Translations under genes and position numbers: made by a program
From: a virus
Virus record (IMG/VR): IMGVR_UViG_3300025646_000037
Coordinates: 1-64,000 of that record
DNA: 64,000 nt
Strand: one strand, 5' to 3'
Shown here: in pieces, positions 23,340 to 34,700 of the stretch
Layout of the letters: the number at the start of each line of letters is the position of its first letter
Numbering within the stretch: the first letter of the stretch is position 1
The notes under the pieces: generated by a model
Database searches by the model: none
What the model saw: the letters and a program-made list of their open reading frames with translations, nothing else
Told to the model about the DNA's origin: nothing

Positions 23340-25051
23340 TATGCTTCTCTAACAAACCAAATATCACCATCTTGTCCGTCACTTGATGTAGGACTTGATG
23401 TACTAACAAACTTATTAGCACCTTGCCATTTCGCTGTGTCGTTTGCGTATGCCTTTGTAGCATAATTTGTTAGGCTACTTGAAATAGCTGAATCTGCGTA
23501 TCCTTTAGTAGCGGCGTGATTAGTTGCTGTGGGCACACCAACTAGTGTTAAGTAACCAGTCATTGTGTCGCCTGCTATATTAACAGCACCTAAATTTGTT
23601 CTTGCACCAGCGGCTGTGCTTGCACCTGTACCACCTTCTGTTACTGCTAGGTCACTAGTTAAAGTTAATGAATCTATAGTTGCTGAACCACTAACAGTTA
23701 GACCTGTGAGGGAGCCAACACTTGTAATATTTGTTTGGGCCGCTGTACCAATAGTACCACTAATAACCCCACTGGCAACATTAATTCCGTTATTGAATGT
23801 GGCTGATCCTGATACTTGTAATCCTGATAACACACCAAGTTGATTAATGTTTGTTTGTGTAGGTGAAGTTAAAGTACCACTGATTGACGTAGCATTAAGT
23901 GTTGTAACACTTGCTGTACCGTTAACTGTTAGAGCAGTAAGTGTGCCTAAACTAGTTACATTAGGTTGTGCCGCAGTACTAAGTTCGCCAGCTAATGTGT
24001 TTGCTGTAACGACTGTACCTGAAGTAATACCTCCTGCAACGTTTAAACTACTAAGTGTTCCTACGCTAGTGACATTAGGTTGTGCCGCAGTTTGAAGTGT
24101 TCCAGTTATTGTATTTGCAGTTAATGTATCTGAAACAGTTAAGTCATCAGATACATTAATAGTTCCCACAGTAAGTGTGTTTGCAATAGTAACATTACCA
24201 GAACTACCATCTAATGTTAATATTGTGTTAACTGTAGAACTGTCTTTTGCTTTAAAAATTATATCTTTATTAACACTACTATTAGTAATTACTAAATCTT
24301 CGCTCTGTATGTCTAATGTTGTAAGTCCATTACTTCCTAATGTTATACCTGCATCATTAGCAATCCTAAGTTCGCCAGATGCAGTATTAGCTAGATCCAG
24401 ACGCATGAATTGTGTACTGTCTAAACTGTCAACCTCGTCTGCATTAGTGGCTGTGCCTTGGAACTTCATTGAACTAAAACTAGAACTAAAGGTTAAACCA
24501 GCTTTGATTTGTGTAAAGCCAGTTATAGCCACTGCTGGTGTAAATGTTGAACTAGATAGATAGGCTATTGTAGTGCCAGACTTTTTAAATGCTAGTACCA
24601 CATTCTGAAGACCAGTGTCATCTGTTACTGTTTCTATAACGGTACCACTTAACCCTTGTGACGCCGACCACAACGGACCAATTAAATTATATGTCAATCC
24701 GTTACCAACATACACTTGTTGATTAGTACTATCGTACCATAAATCACCTGCTGTTTTATCTGTAGGTTCTGTAGTTGCTACCCGTAGAACAGCGATTGCT
24801 TTAAAAATGCTACCATTGTAAACAGTTATTCTTTGTAGTCCTGCATCATACCAAATCTGACCTTCTAAAGGCTTAGGTGGTGCTGAACTACCTTTAAAAT
24901 TTTCTAATAACGAAATTAAATTTTCGTTAAAGACTTCACCAAAGTTACTATAGTTTTTTCCTATTAGTTTTAGATCTGTGGTCTCATCTAAAGTTCCGTC
25001 TTCAACAACTGTTAAAATGGAACCGTCTGTTTTGTTAATGGTATAACTCAT
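23339..25051 (-). CDS. Tail fibre protein with repeated GTL/AAQPNVTS units
   Basis: A 570-aa protein. The N-terminal 100 residues (MSYTINKTDGSILTVVEDGT, LIGKNYSNFGEVFNEN, GQIWYD) match the N-terminus of the 21303-22790 fibre. Residues about 290-470 are at least four copies of a unit containing AAQPNVTSVGTL or AAQTNITSVGSL followed by L(N/T)V(A/S)G, typical of a triple-stranded beta fibre shaft. The C-terminus has EGGTGASTAAGARTNLGA and TNHAATKGYADSA, common near phage fibre ends. It abuts its neighbours on both sides (1-base overlaps). Role: receptor-binding fibre. Confidence 0.85.
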   Translation of the reverse strand: MSYTINKTDGSILTVVEDGTLDETTDLKLIGKNYSNFGEVFNENLISLLENFKGSSAPPKPLEGQIWYDAGLQRITVYNGSIFKAIAVLRVATTEPTDKTAGDLWYDSTNQQVYVGNGLTYNLIGPLWSASQGLSGTVIETVTDDTGLQNVVLAFKKSGTTIAYLSSSTFTPAVAITGFTQIKAGLTFSSSFSSMKFQGTATNADEVDSLDSTQFMRLDLANTASGELRIANDAGITLGSNGLTTLDIQSEDLVITNSSVNKDIIFKAKDSSTVNTILTLDGSSGNVTIANTLTVGTINVSDDLTVSDTLTANTITGTLQTAAQPNVTSVGTLSSLNVAGGITSGTVVTANTLAGELSTAAQPNVTSLGTLTALTVNGTASVTTLNATSISGTLTSPTQTNINQLGVLSGLQVSGSATFNNGINVASGVISGTIGTAAQTNITSVGSLTGLTVSGSATIDSLTLTSDLAVTEGGTGASTAAGARTNLGAVNIAGDTMTGYLTLVGVPTATNHAATKGYADSAISSSLTNYATKAYANDTAKWQGANKFVSTSSPTSSDGQDGDIWFVREA

Positions 25052-25683
25052 TATGCAACACCTGTTAAGTTAGTTAAACTTTGGATCCTAACTGTGTAAT
25101 CGATCTGAATAAGTCTGTTTAATGACTTTTGTACTGGATGGAAAATAACATGTGTTAGTAAGTTTCCGGTAGCAACTGTGCCTGTCCAACTTTTTAAACC
25201 TAACTCGTCAAATACATAATCTTCATCTAAGTTAGATGTGTTATCAAATGCGCTTTGTCCACTTGGTTCACCGTAATCTAATAAGCAAGTCACTAAAATA
25301 TCTGTGTAGTTGTTGCCTGTAGTGTGTCTAACCTCTATTTTATTTCTAGTTGGATCAGTATTCAAACTAGAAACATTATCAACAACTTTGTAATAAGTTT
25401 GGTTATATAAATCAGCATTAGTACCAGTATTATTTGCTGGCAAATATGTAATTACACCTGTAGGATCAACACTTGTACCACCATTACCAAAGTGCATTTC
25501 ATGAATAAAACCTGTAGATTTGTTAGCTAGACTAAGCGCCAATGCCTCACTCATGTTTTCATAGTGAATAGCGTTTCGCTTATCTACATAAACCTCTCCA
25601 GTCTCTGGATCATGTATCTTTATGTGCCCTTGTACATGCACACCGTTATCCTCGTTGGGTGTTTTTTCTTGTTCTGTAGTCAT
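25051..25683 (-). CDS. Virion structural protein, beta-rich (start reassigned)
   Basis: A protein of 210 aa from this start, or 218 aa if read from 25707. I choose the internal ATG at 25681-25683 because it is preceded by an AGGA ribosome binding site. A late-promoter octamer (25713-25720) lies only 6 bases ahead of the longer start, leaving no room for one there. After a polar N-terminus comes HIKIHDPETGEVYVDKRNAIHYENM, a fragment of the kind seen in structural proteins of marine T4-like phages, then a beta-rich domain ending QIDYTVRIQSLTNL. It is adjacent to baseplate and fibre genes. Probably a fibre or baseplate connector; exact role not known. Confidence 0.75.
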   Translation of the reverse strand: MTTEQEKTPNEDNGVHVQGHIKIHDPETGEVYVDKRNAIHYENMSEALALSLANKSTGFIHEMHFGNGGTSVDPTGVITYLPANNTGTNADLYNQTYYKVVDNVSSLNTDPTRNKIEVRHTTGNNYTDILVTCLLDYGEPSGQSAFDNTSNLDEDYVFDELGLKSWTGTVATGNLLTHVIFHPVQKSLNRLIQIDYTVRIQSLTNLTGVA

Positions 25684-25712
25684 ATTTTCCTGCTTATCTT
25701 CTTCCATTGTAG

Positions 25713-25720
25713 TATTTATC
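25713..25720 (-). promoter_or_regulatory. Late-promoter-like octamer GATAAATA
   Basis: On the minus strand GATAAATACTACA spans the junction between the 1014-aa gene's stop region and the next gene. It resembles the AATAAATACTAAAAG motifs before gp6 and before the 381-aa gene at 50334. It supports the downstream start at 25683. Confidence 0.5.
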
Positions 25721-28700
25721 CTTGGTAATATGCTGTTTTCTCTCTTAGGAATTTTGCTTGTGTTGTAGTTGATGTTCCCAAACTTCCTCCCGTTTGTGTC
25801 TTAACTACTAATGTACTGCCGTCCGGTCCTACTTGTCCGCCTGATTCTATATTGTACCAGGTCTTTGTAGTTGTAGGAACGTCTTGTTGTGAACTTGCAT
25901 CTTGTACCCTACTTCCTGCAAGGTATAAGTTTTTAGCACCTGTACCGTAGGTACCTCTGCGTAATTGAGTAAGTTTGTTGTTGACCCTATCAATAGCATA
26001 GTAAGTTATTCTTTCTCCGTCAATATAAACAACTCCAGGATCATTAGCTGTAATACCTGGATCAGGTAATAGGCTTGCATCAGTAACATACATAGCTGTA
26101 TCAGTTATTGCTAAAGCTCTGCTTAACGTTGTAGTTTCTTGGTCGCTAATTCGTTTATAAATCTTGTTTCCTAAAATATCTTGCCCTATTCTAAATGCAA
26201 ATGCATCAGGTCTAACATTCTCGGTAAACGATGTAATTATAATAATGTCATCACTATCTACATTTAGGTGTTCGCCTAGTAATATCTGTGTTGTTGATGA
26301 TAATGTATAGTCTGTGTTAGGATGTAACCTTACACCATTCTTAGTTACCCATAAGAATACACCATTACTAATTGTTCTACTAAGTGTGTATTCAGGTGTT
26401 GTTACAACTAAAGAAGTTTCTCCATCAAATGTATCAGCATCATACCCTAATTCATCATATCCTGTAGTAATTGTAGTTGTTCCAGTAGTTGTTCCTACAA
26501 AGACTTGTGTTCTTAGTCTTAACACGTCGTGGTTACTAAAAGTATGTATGACAATTATATCACCACTGTTTAGTGTTAGACTTCCACTAAGTAGTATCTC
26601 ACTACTATTGTTAATTCTAAATTCCTGACCAGTTAATAACGAAACTACAACTTTATCTCCAGTGGTGGGTGCTGTAACAAATGTTATATAGCGCAAACTA
26701 CTACCATCACTGGGTGCTAGAGTGTAATCAACGTTTTGTACAAGTCGTGTGCCGTTATTATACACTTCAATATCATTGTCTGCAACTAAGTCTGGGTCCA
26801 CTGTATTATCAGTGTCACTAACTGTATACACAGTGGTTGATCCATCACCTGTGTAGTATGCATTATTAGCAGGACGCAAACGTTCACCATTAAGTTCCAC
26901 AATAAACATTGCACTATAAGGACCTTCATACTTTAGTTCTTTATCTAAAGTGATTGTGTAATCATCTGGGTATGTCCCGCCAGAAAGTGTAGTGTACTGA
27001 GTATGTGCATACATATAATCTTGTACGCCTGTAGCACTATTATGTATGTGTACATCGACATGGGCACCATCACTTGGTGCGCTTGCCAGTCTTATAATAG
27101 TTTCGCCTGGATCACTATCAACTATTGTGTGTGCTGTTTCTACATTGTCTACTAACACAAGTGCATCTTTTGCTAAGGTAAAATCTACATTAGCAACAAA
27201 GTCCACAGTACTACCGTCACCTGTATACTCGCTGTTAAATACCTCGTTGTTACCAACATTATCCATTACATATATAAAAATGGTATCACCTAGACTTGGT
27301 ACTGTTTCTAGTGTAATTGTCTTGTTAACATAGTCAGTGGAGTAATGTTGTGGATTATGTAAATCTCCCTGGTTTCTTGTATAAACAAAAAGTTGATGAC
27401 CTCTTAACGCAGGTGCCCAACTAAATGTTGCCGTCGTGCCATCTCCGGTGTAGCTGATAAGATGTATAGGACTTCCGCTACCGTCTGCTTCTATATCGTT
27501 GCCTGCTGTCTGATATACTTTAATGTCTAAGGTATCAAATACTCTACCAGGTAATAATTCTTGTGGTGCAAAAGAACTATACTCGTCTACAAAACTTGCA
27601 CCGTCAATATTAATGTCCTCTGCTTTCATGCCTAATGTCATTGAAGACCCATCTGCATCAACAAAGGTACTACTTATAAAGGTATCGTAATAATCCTCAC
27701 TAGCGTCAATACTACTTGCATCAGAGTAGGTAGTATTAAGGTCTTGAACTAGAACACCTTTGTATTCTAATCCATCAACTAACTGCTTTAAGTCTCTTCC
27801 TAACATACCACTTGTAGGGTTGTATAGTGCCATAATTCTATCATTGGCATTATCAAATTCACTACCACCTAGCTCAGTCAGGTTAGTAAGGCTAAATGTT
27901 GATCCACTTGTAAATGATGCAGTTGCTTTGTATGCTTTGCCTAAATATCTAATGTAATCATTTTCTGTATAGGCAGTGCTTGCGGCCCATTCTTTAATAT
28001 TATGTCCGTAAGTAATACGGTCAAACTTAATTGTATTGCTGAAAGTTCTTACAATCGTATCATTACCTAATTGCGGATATGCTTTAGCAGTAGTGCCTCC
28101 TACTGGAGCAGATCCTATTGTGACTGTTGGAGTGCTTGTGTAACCTTCACCTTTATTAATTACATTTATAGCAATGACCACACCATTGTTAATCCTAGCC
28201 TGCGCAGTTGCGCCAGAACCACCACCACCTGTTATAGTTACTTTAGGAGTCTCTGTATAACCAGAGCCACCTTCATATAAATTTATACTCTGTACTTTGT
28301 ACTTGTAATTATTATTCCAATCTACGTACTGTGGCTGTGAGGACAATAGTGCGGCGTCTGAGGCAAATTCACCACTTGGGCTTCTGTATCTTCTTACTCC
28401 TGTATCATAATAGGCTGGTAAATCAAAGTCAGAATTCCCTATAAAATTATCCTCTGTTTTAGTATAATCTAATATATACTCTCGTATTTTACTATGATAA
28501 GGCTTAACCTCATTAATATAATCCTGTAAGTAAGTTTGATTATCTTTCTGATAACTAGGGTTTTCGGCCAATTCTCTTAGTTTATGTTCTATAGTAAGTA
28601 GAGAAGTCTTAAAGGCATAATCAACTGTAGTTTGTTCTGACAATATGTGTCGTATTAGTACAAAAAACATATTTCTATATTCTACAGATAGGTCGTCCAC

Positions 28701-28760
28701 AAAAATGTCATCTTTGAGAGACTCTAATATGTTCCTTATTTCTGTAGCGTTAAGTGCCAT
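25716..28760 (-). CDS. Large tail/baseplate protein with tandem GDGST modules (1014 aa)
   Basis: The N-terminal ~150 residues are helical (ILESLKDDIFVDDLSVEYRN). They are followed by a glycine-rich beta stretch (VTITGGGGSGATAQAR, GYTSTPTVTIG) and then, from about residue 430, tandem beta modules each beginning YTGDG(S/T)T(T/V) and running about 70-100 residues (starts near residues 433, 500 and 638), as in fibre and baseplate connector proteins. The C-terminal part has a TYGTGAKNLYLAGSRVQD segment. Size and position next to gp6 and the giant protein suggest a baseplate-to-fibre connector, perhaps the positional counterpart of T4 gp10; I see no decisive homology. AAGGAAG precedes the ATG. Confidence 0.8.
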   Translation of the reverse strand: MALNATEIRNILESLKDDIFVDDLSVEYRNMFFVLIRHILSEQTTVDYAFKTSLLTIEHKLRELAENPSYQKDNQTYLQDYINEVKPYHSKIREYILDYTKTEDNFIGNSDFDLPAYYDTGVRRYRSPSGEFASDAALLSSQPQYVDWNNNYKYKVQSINLYEGGSGYTETPKVTITGGGGSGATAQARINNGVVIAINVINKGEGYTSTPTVTIGSAPVGGTTAKAYPQLGNDTIVRTFSNTIKFDRITYGHNIKEWAASTAYTENDYIRYLGKAYKATASFTSGSTFSLTNLTELGGSEFDNANDRIMALYNPTSGMLGRDLKQLVDGLEYKGVLVQDLNTTYSDASSIDASEDYYDTFISSTFVDADGSSMTLGMKAEDINIDGASFVDEYSSFAPQELLPGRVFDTLDIKVYQTAGNDIEADGSGSPIHLISYTGDGTTATFSWAPALRGHQLFVYTRNQGDLHNPQHYSTDYVNKTITLETVPSLGDTIFIYVMDNVGNNEVFNSEYTGDGSTVDFVANVDFTLAKDALVLVDNVETAHTIVDSDPGETIIRLASAPSDGAHVDVHIHNSATGVQDYMYAHTQYTTLSGGTYPDDYTITLDKELKYEGPYSAMFIVELNGERLRPANNAYYTGDGSTTVYTVSDTDNTVDPDLVADNDIEVYNNGTRLVQNVDYTLAPSDGSSLRYITFVTAPTTGDKVVVSLLTGQEFRINNSSEILLSGSLTLNSGDIIVIHTFSNHDVLRLRTQVFVGTTTGTTTITTGYDELGYDADTFDGETSLVVTTPEYTLSRTISNGVFLWVTKNGVRLHPNTDYTLSSTTQILLGEHLNVDSDDIIIITSFTENVRPDAFAFRIGQDILGNKIYKRISDQETTTLSRALAITDTAMYVTDASLLPDPGITANDPGVVYIDGERITYYAIDRVNNKLTQLRRGTYGTGAKNLYLAGSRVQDASSQQDVPTTTKTWYNIESGGQVGPDGSTLVVKTQTGGSLGTSTTTQAKFLREKTAYYQG

Positions 28761-28769
28761 CTAACTTCC

Positions 28770-31700
28770 TTATAAATGTGTCTTACTATGTAGTGTAACA
28801 ACAGGTGTTGTCCAACTCTTAGTCAAGTACGTAGAACTTGGCTCGTAGTGAGTAACCACAGTCCTAACTCTACCGTCCATTGTGTATTCTCCTGCCGCAC
28901 TTGCATCATCAGCGGCGTCTGATAAAACAACTGTAAATGTTATTATTGTTCCATTGTCATTATTATTACCAACAACCTGATTAGTTTTCGCATAAATTTT
29001 TATATTATTAGCACTAGAACTAATATATGGGCTTCCCACGGTTGTAAGTGTCTTTTCAAATATTAACAGATTAGTTGATGTAAGGTCATAGTAACCTTTA
29101 CTACTTGTCACTGAACTTACACTACTTGTGTGTGTTTCAGTTACTGTAGCAGTTACACTATCCCCACTTACAGATGTTGTATGAGCTCCCATCTTAATTG
29201 TACCACACATCTGTGTTAGTGCGTCCCAACTACGTGCTTTTTCGTCATCAGTGTATCCAACAACATCAGTGGTAAGTGTTATATAACCACCTGCATTAAA
29301 GAAGTATCTAGTTTTATCTGGATCACTGAATGTTGCACGTATTTCCTGAGTAGCTGATTGTTGCCAATCACCAGTTGAGTCTATGTTTCTAGAGTACCCA
29401 ACATTTGTAGCTCTAGAATTTAGTCTATTGGTGTGGATATTAGTAATATTAGTCTGTGTTGGATCCATGGCCAACTCTAAATCAGATGAGTCCATAGTTA
29501 GTAAACTTGTGTTCTGATGATTGCCAATGCTTGTTATAATGTTAAACAATGTGTTCCATTCTTCTAAACTTGGTTCTACTTTTTCAGGTTGCGCTTCTAT
29601 AATATTTAATTGACCATAACCTGCATCGCCTGATCCTATGCCCCACACATTGTTAATATTCGCTCCTACCTCTTGTAAGCCAGCGACTGTACCTGTAGCG
29701 AATAAATTATAGTTGTCCCAATAACCTGACAACGCTTCTGTCCAAATGTTACTACTAAACTGTATAGTTCCGTTTTCTAAACCTACTACCTCAGTTGTTA
29801 AATCACTTTGCACTCTTAATATTTCCCACATACCGTTACCTCTATTAGATACTCTAATAATATCTCCGGCACTTAGTGTTAAGGAAGCTAGTGCGTTTCT
29901 ATCAGCGACCACATAGTCGGGAATAGTAGTGCTTTGAAAATTACTTGCATACCAGTTGCTATAACTCCATAGGTTAGTAGTGTCGAAAGACTGTTTATCT
30001 ACCAACAGCCATGTTCTTGTACTAGCATCCACTACATCTAATTCGTAAATTGACCAACCATTGTTATTTTGTTCATCGGATATAATTAGGACTCTGTATC
30101 CGTCTGACAGCAAGTCTTTATCTAAATAAAGAAGTTGTGCATAAGTTGCTAGAGATTCTGTCCAGCCACCTACTGCCTTTGTTGGTTGTTGTTCTTTTTT
30201 AAGTAATTTAGAAAGATTTTTATTATCAACAACTTTATTCTTTTGTAAAATGTTATTAACATACCTAAACAATGTTTCTAATGCATTTCCTCTATTCTTA
30301 AATGCTGTTTGTCTCGGTCTTACATCTATACCATATCTTTCGCTTACGGGTAAGCCAGGCTGAGGGACTGCGTTACCAGACCTGTCCTGGCCACATAAAC
30401 TGTCAAACAACTTTGCCTCGATATTTTTAGGTATCTCAGCATTAGGCTTTCCTTCCGCCACTAAATGGAACTCGTTATGTAATACAGAGTCATTAAGTTT
30501 AGTGTCATAATTAATGCCTAAAATTGTGTTATCGGCATCAATATAATTTTGACAATTAAACAGTCCTATTAGATCATTATCCATTATAGCGATATGAGCA
30601 ACGCCTTGATCTCTAGGGTTCTCAAGTAAACTATTAATTTGTGAGGTAGTAAGTTTTTTAACATTAGTGGCTACCTCTGATCTTTGACCTACCCAATAGT
30701 AGTAGTGGGTTCTTTGTGTTCCTGCTGTGGTATCATACACAACTTCTGAATTATAGTATAGGTCATCCTGATCTCTTGGGACACCATTATATCCGCTTGA
30801 AACATAATTACTAGGTAGTACGTCTGTCTCTACCCATTCATAAACTTCAAATTTACTACCTGGGAAAGATGTCCCCCAGTTGTTAGATCTAAACAAATCA
30901 TTACCTTGTTCATAATCTACGTATCTAACAACACTAGTATCCCACCAATACTTGCCTACCTGTAGATCGCACCACATACTTGAATTGTAGTTTGCTGGGT
31001 CATGACTTGAAATGTAGTCGAGCTCTTGACTTGCAGAGCCAATTAGTTTTCCTTTAGCTGGATCATAAACATCTAAATAGGTCAAAAGTACGTTCGACAC
31101 TCGATCATAAAGATATGCTTTGTTTATTGCTCTAGATTCGACTTGTGGTGTTTCTGTTCGTAAAACTTTCCAACCTTTCTCGCCTGCACTATCGAAGTCA
31201 TAAACTGCACCTGCGTCTGTACCTCTTGCATCATCTTTTTCTGCACCTACTAGTGCATAGTTACCTCTTACACTTATGTTGACCCCGAATCTGTCTTCTT
31301 CAGCCATGTCGTCTGTAGCACTGCTGACTTCTAATTCTTGTATAAAGTCAAATTGTCCTGGATCTGTCACAAGTCCTCTAGGATTACCAAGATATTCAAA
31401 CACATACGCCGCACCAGACTTAGGATTAGTATCAAAGAATGTTGTGCTATCTACGTCGAATGTTGTGTCTGGTTCCCCGTCTGTGGCATCAATGTCAAAC
31501 TCAATGTTAATACGCATTGTGCAATTAGGTGCACCAACAAATAATGTTTCTGCATCATCGCTAATTGCTAACGTATCACCAAAGTTGCTGTTTGTTCTTC
31601 CTTTAGGTGCTAGAATAGTTTGAACATAATAATATACGTCTAAACCTAAATCACTAAGACCAGTACCTTGTCCTGCACCTAATTTTAATTTTTGTAACTC

Positions 31701-34700
31701 TATTGTGCTGGTACTTGTTATTGTTAGCACACCACTAGAAACAGTTGCTGTAACTCCTGCAATACCTGCATTATTAATGTCTGTCTTAACATCATCTACC
31801 GTTGTGCCAGTAAATGTAACTTCAAAGTCGTTAATTCTAATACTGTGTCCTATTGTAACTGTAGGACTTGTTTTTGTACTTGTAATTGTACCATATACTC
31901 TACCTTGGTTAACGTAACGATCAACGCTACCTGAGTTGCGTAGTTCTCTAGGATCATCACTAGGATTACCAATGTAGATAGAACAATCTGTAGGACAAAT
32001 CAGTACACTTGTACCAAATGCATTTCCTACACCACGTTCGTTGGCTGTCTGTTCTGCAAACTTTTGCATTTGTGTAAAGCCACTTGTAGCAACTTTAATA
32101 ATAGAACTTGGTGGCGGAGCAACGTTAAACGTAAGTGTGGTTCCTGACACAGAGTAGTCCCAGAATGCATCACTGCCTTTACGCTGATCTTGTACAACGC
32201 CATTTACTGTAACTCTAGCAAGGTCTGCATCCATACTTCTAACAGTTGTAAATGCTGTGGTGCTACCATCACCCTCAAATGCTTCTACTGTTCTATCAAA
32301 TACGTAAGTAGCACCAGAATCTATAGTGCTATCGTCTCCTGGGTTATCATGATTAGGAGCGCCAATAACTGTGTTTGTGCCGTCTGTACTTGTCCATACA
32401 CTTGCGCCGAATCTATCATCAACACCGCCATCACTGGCTGATATTGTAGCCTCGTACTTGTAATAGAAATTAGACTTAACTGTAACATTAACACTAGGAG
32501 CAACTACAAAAATTATGTTGCTTCCACTAATAGAGTAGTCTATAGTTGGTCTGTAAATTGTGCCTGCGCTGTCTTGTACAAACAAACTTTCTAAGCTCTT
32601 AGGAGTAAATCCTAAAGCATGTGTTAGTGTACTGCCATCACCTGTAATTGTAACACTTTGTTCTTCTAATTGTGTATCTAAACCGTATGCGTATACCCTG
32701 TCCTCACCAGGAGCACCAACGTATAACCATCTAGCATTTTTGCTAATTGCTAATGCTTTACCGAACTCTTCCCCACCACTAGCACTTACTGGTTCAATGT
32801 ATTGATGTGTTGTCCAAGTGCCACTTCTTAGTCTATAAATTAAGACACCACCACGTGTGCCATAACTGTCTGGTGCGCCAACAGCAAGGTATTCATCACT
32901 AATTGCTGTTGAACCATCGTAGTCAAAACTTAATTGTCCTGTTGCGAGACTGTCGCCAAATGCATCTGTAACATCACTACTGGCACCCACTTCAGCTGTT
33001 AAAATTTGATTGTAATCTAAATCATTCAGACTGTTAATATCATATACAAGTACTCGACCAGTACCTTCGCCAGGTGCGCTTACTGCCGCCCATGTAGCAC
33101 TATGTCCTACCATAACAGCCTTACCGTATAGGTCGTCTGCACTACCACTTGACCAAGTGTACTTCTTATTGTTTGTCCAAGGGTTAGTCTTTTCTCTAAC
33201 GTGCCAGTTACCATCTGAATTGTATTCATCAATCCAGATCTTGTCGCCTACTTTCCAGTAGTTTAATGGATCAGTTGCCGCCGCTCTACTTGGATACTTG
33301 TAACGAACACTGACAAATTTGTAAACATTACCTGTGCCATCTAAGCTACCAGGAGCACCTGTGTTAGGATCTATTAGCAAGTTCATTCTTACATAGGTCG
33401 AAAGCACTATGAATTCGTATTCATTGACTACTTTGTCGACTCTGTATGTTGCATCAAACTTAAAACTGAAATCTTTTAATACAACTACATCGTCTTTAAC
33501 TAAATTATGTGGGACACTACATGTAACCTTCATAAAATTGTTAGTAATATTTGTTACCTTTGTTACCGTAGTATTAGTTTCTGTAATTCTATAAACGTTC
33601 CAACTACCGTTCCAGTCTTTAGCCACCCATACTTCATGACCCACGCCCATAAGTTCGACGTTTTGAGCCGCAGTTGCAATATCACTTATATCAAATATAG
33701 TGTGGTTTACATCATCTAATCTTACATAACCTGCTTTGTTAATATCAACATTTAAGTCTGTTCCTATACCTCTGTATATAAAGGGACTACCTTCATATTT
33801 TTTAGGTTTTTTGTAAACATCATTAAATGGAACGCTAAGTGTATCATTAGGAACAGGATCACTTTGTCCTAATAATTTAACAGTACTAGATGTATTAGAA
33901 TAGTCGTTATCATTTGTTTGTATTTCGATAACTTGATTACGATCTAACACACCGTAACTTCCAGTTCTAAACGCCCATTCTTCATAAAAACTTAGCTTTG
34001 ATTGTAGGTTATTAAGGTTAGCCCTAGTAAGTGCATTAATAGCATTTTTACTACCTTTTTCCTGAATAAAACCTTGATAAAACTTTATCTGACTTGTATC
34101 ATCTATACCTAATGCGTCTAAGTAAGGTCTATTCTTATAACCTATTAAGCTCTTACTGAATAGATCCTTGTTACTTTCTAGGTTGATGTCATCTATATCG
34201 TAAAACTTTTCTATGCTGCCAGAAGTGTTTGCAAGGTTAGGCAATAAACCTTTTTTAATCTTATTATAATCTATTTCAGACCATTGAGATTCGTTAAACA
34301 ATACTGTGCCCGCTATGTTCTCAAGGGCAGAGAAATATTTTGTTTTAAATTTAACTAACGAACCTTTTCTATAATCTTTGTTCTTATTCCAATTAGGTAT
34401 ATTGTCCTGGTTCAAGATAAATCCACCAGGAGATAATGTGCCGTCCCAGTTATTTGTCTTAAAGCCTACAAGTTTTAATCTACCCTGTCTATTGCTAAGT
34501 TCAGGTTGATAAATTACATCATTAAACACTGTTTGATTGTTAGGCACAAACAAGTGCTCGTAAGTAATTGCATTCAAAATAACTAGAGATATGGTTTGAT
34601 TATCAAGAGCTTTGATGCTTATACTATTCCCTATTCTGTTAATATGTAAATTCTTGATTGGAATAATGTTGAAGTTTTGATCAAGTACTCTACTTCCTTT

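Noticed and set aside
21121-24563. Several plus-strand ORFs of 80-200 codons opposite the fibre genes
   Set aside because: They are rich in Val, Pro, Leu and Thr as expected from the reverse complement of Ser/Thr/Gly-rich fibre codons; no start signals or motifs support them.
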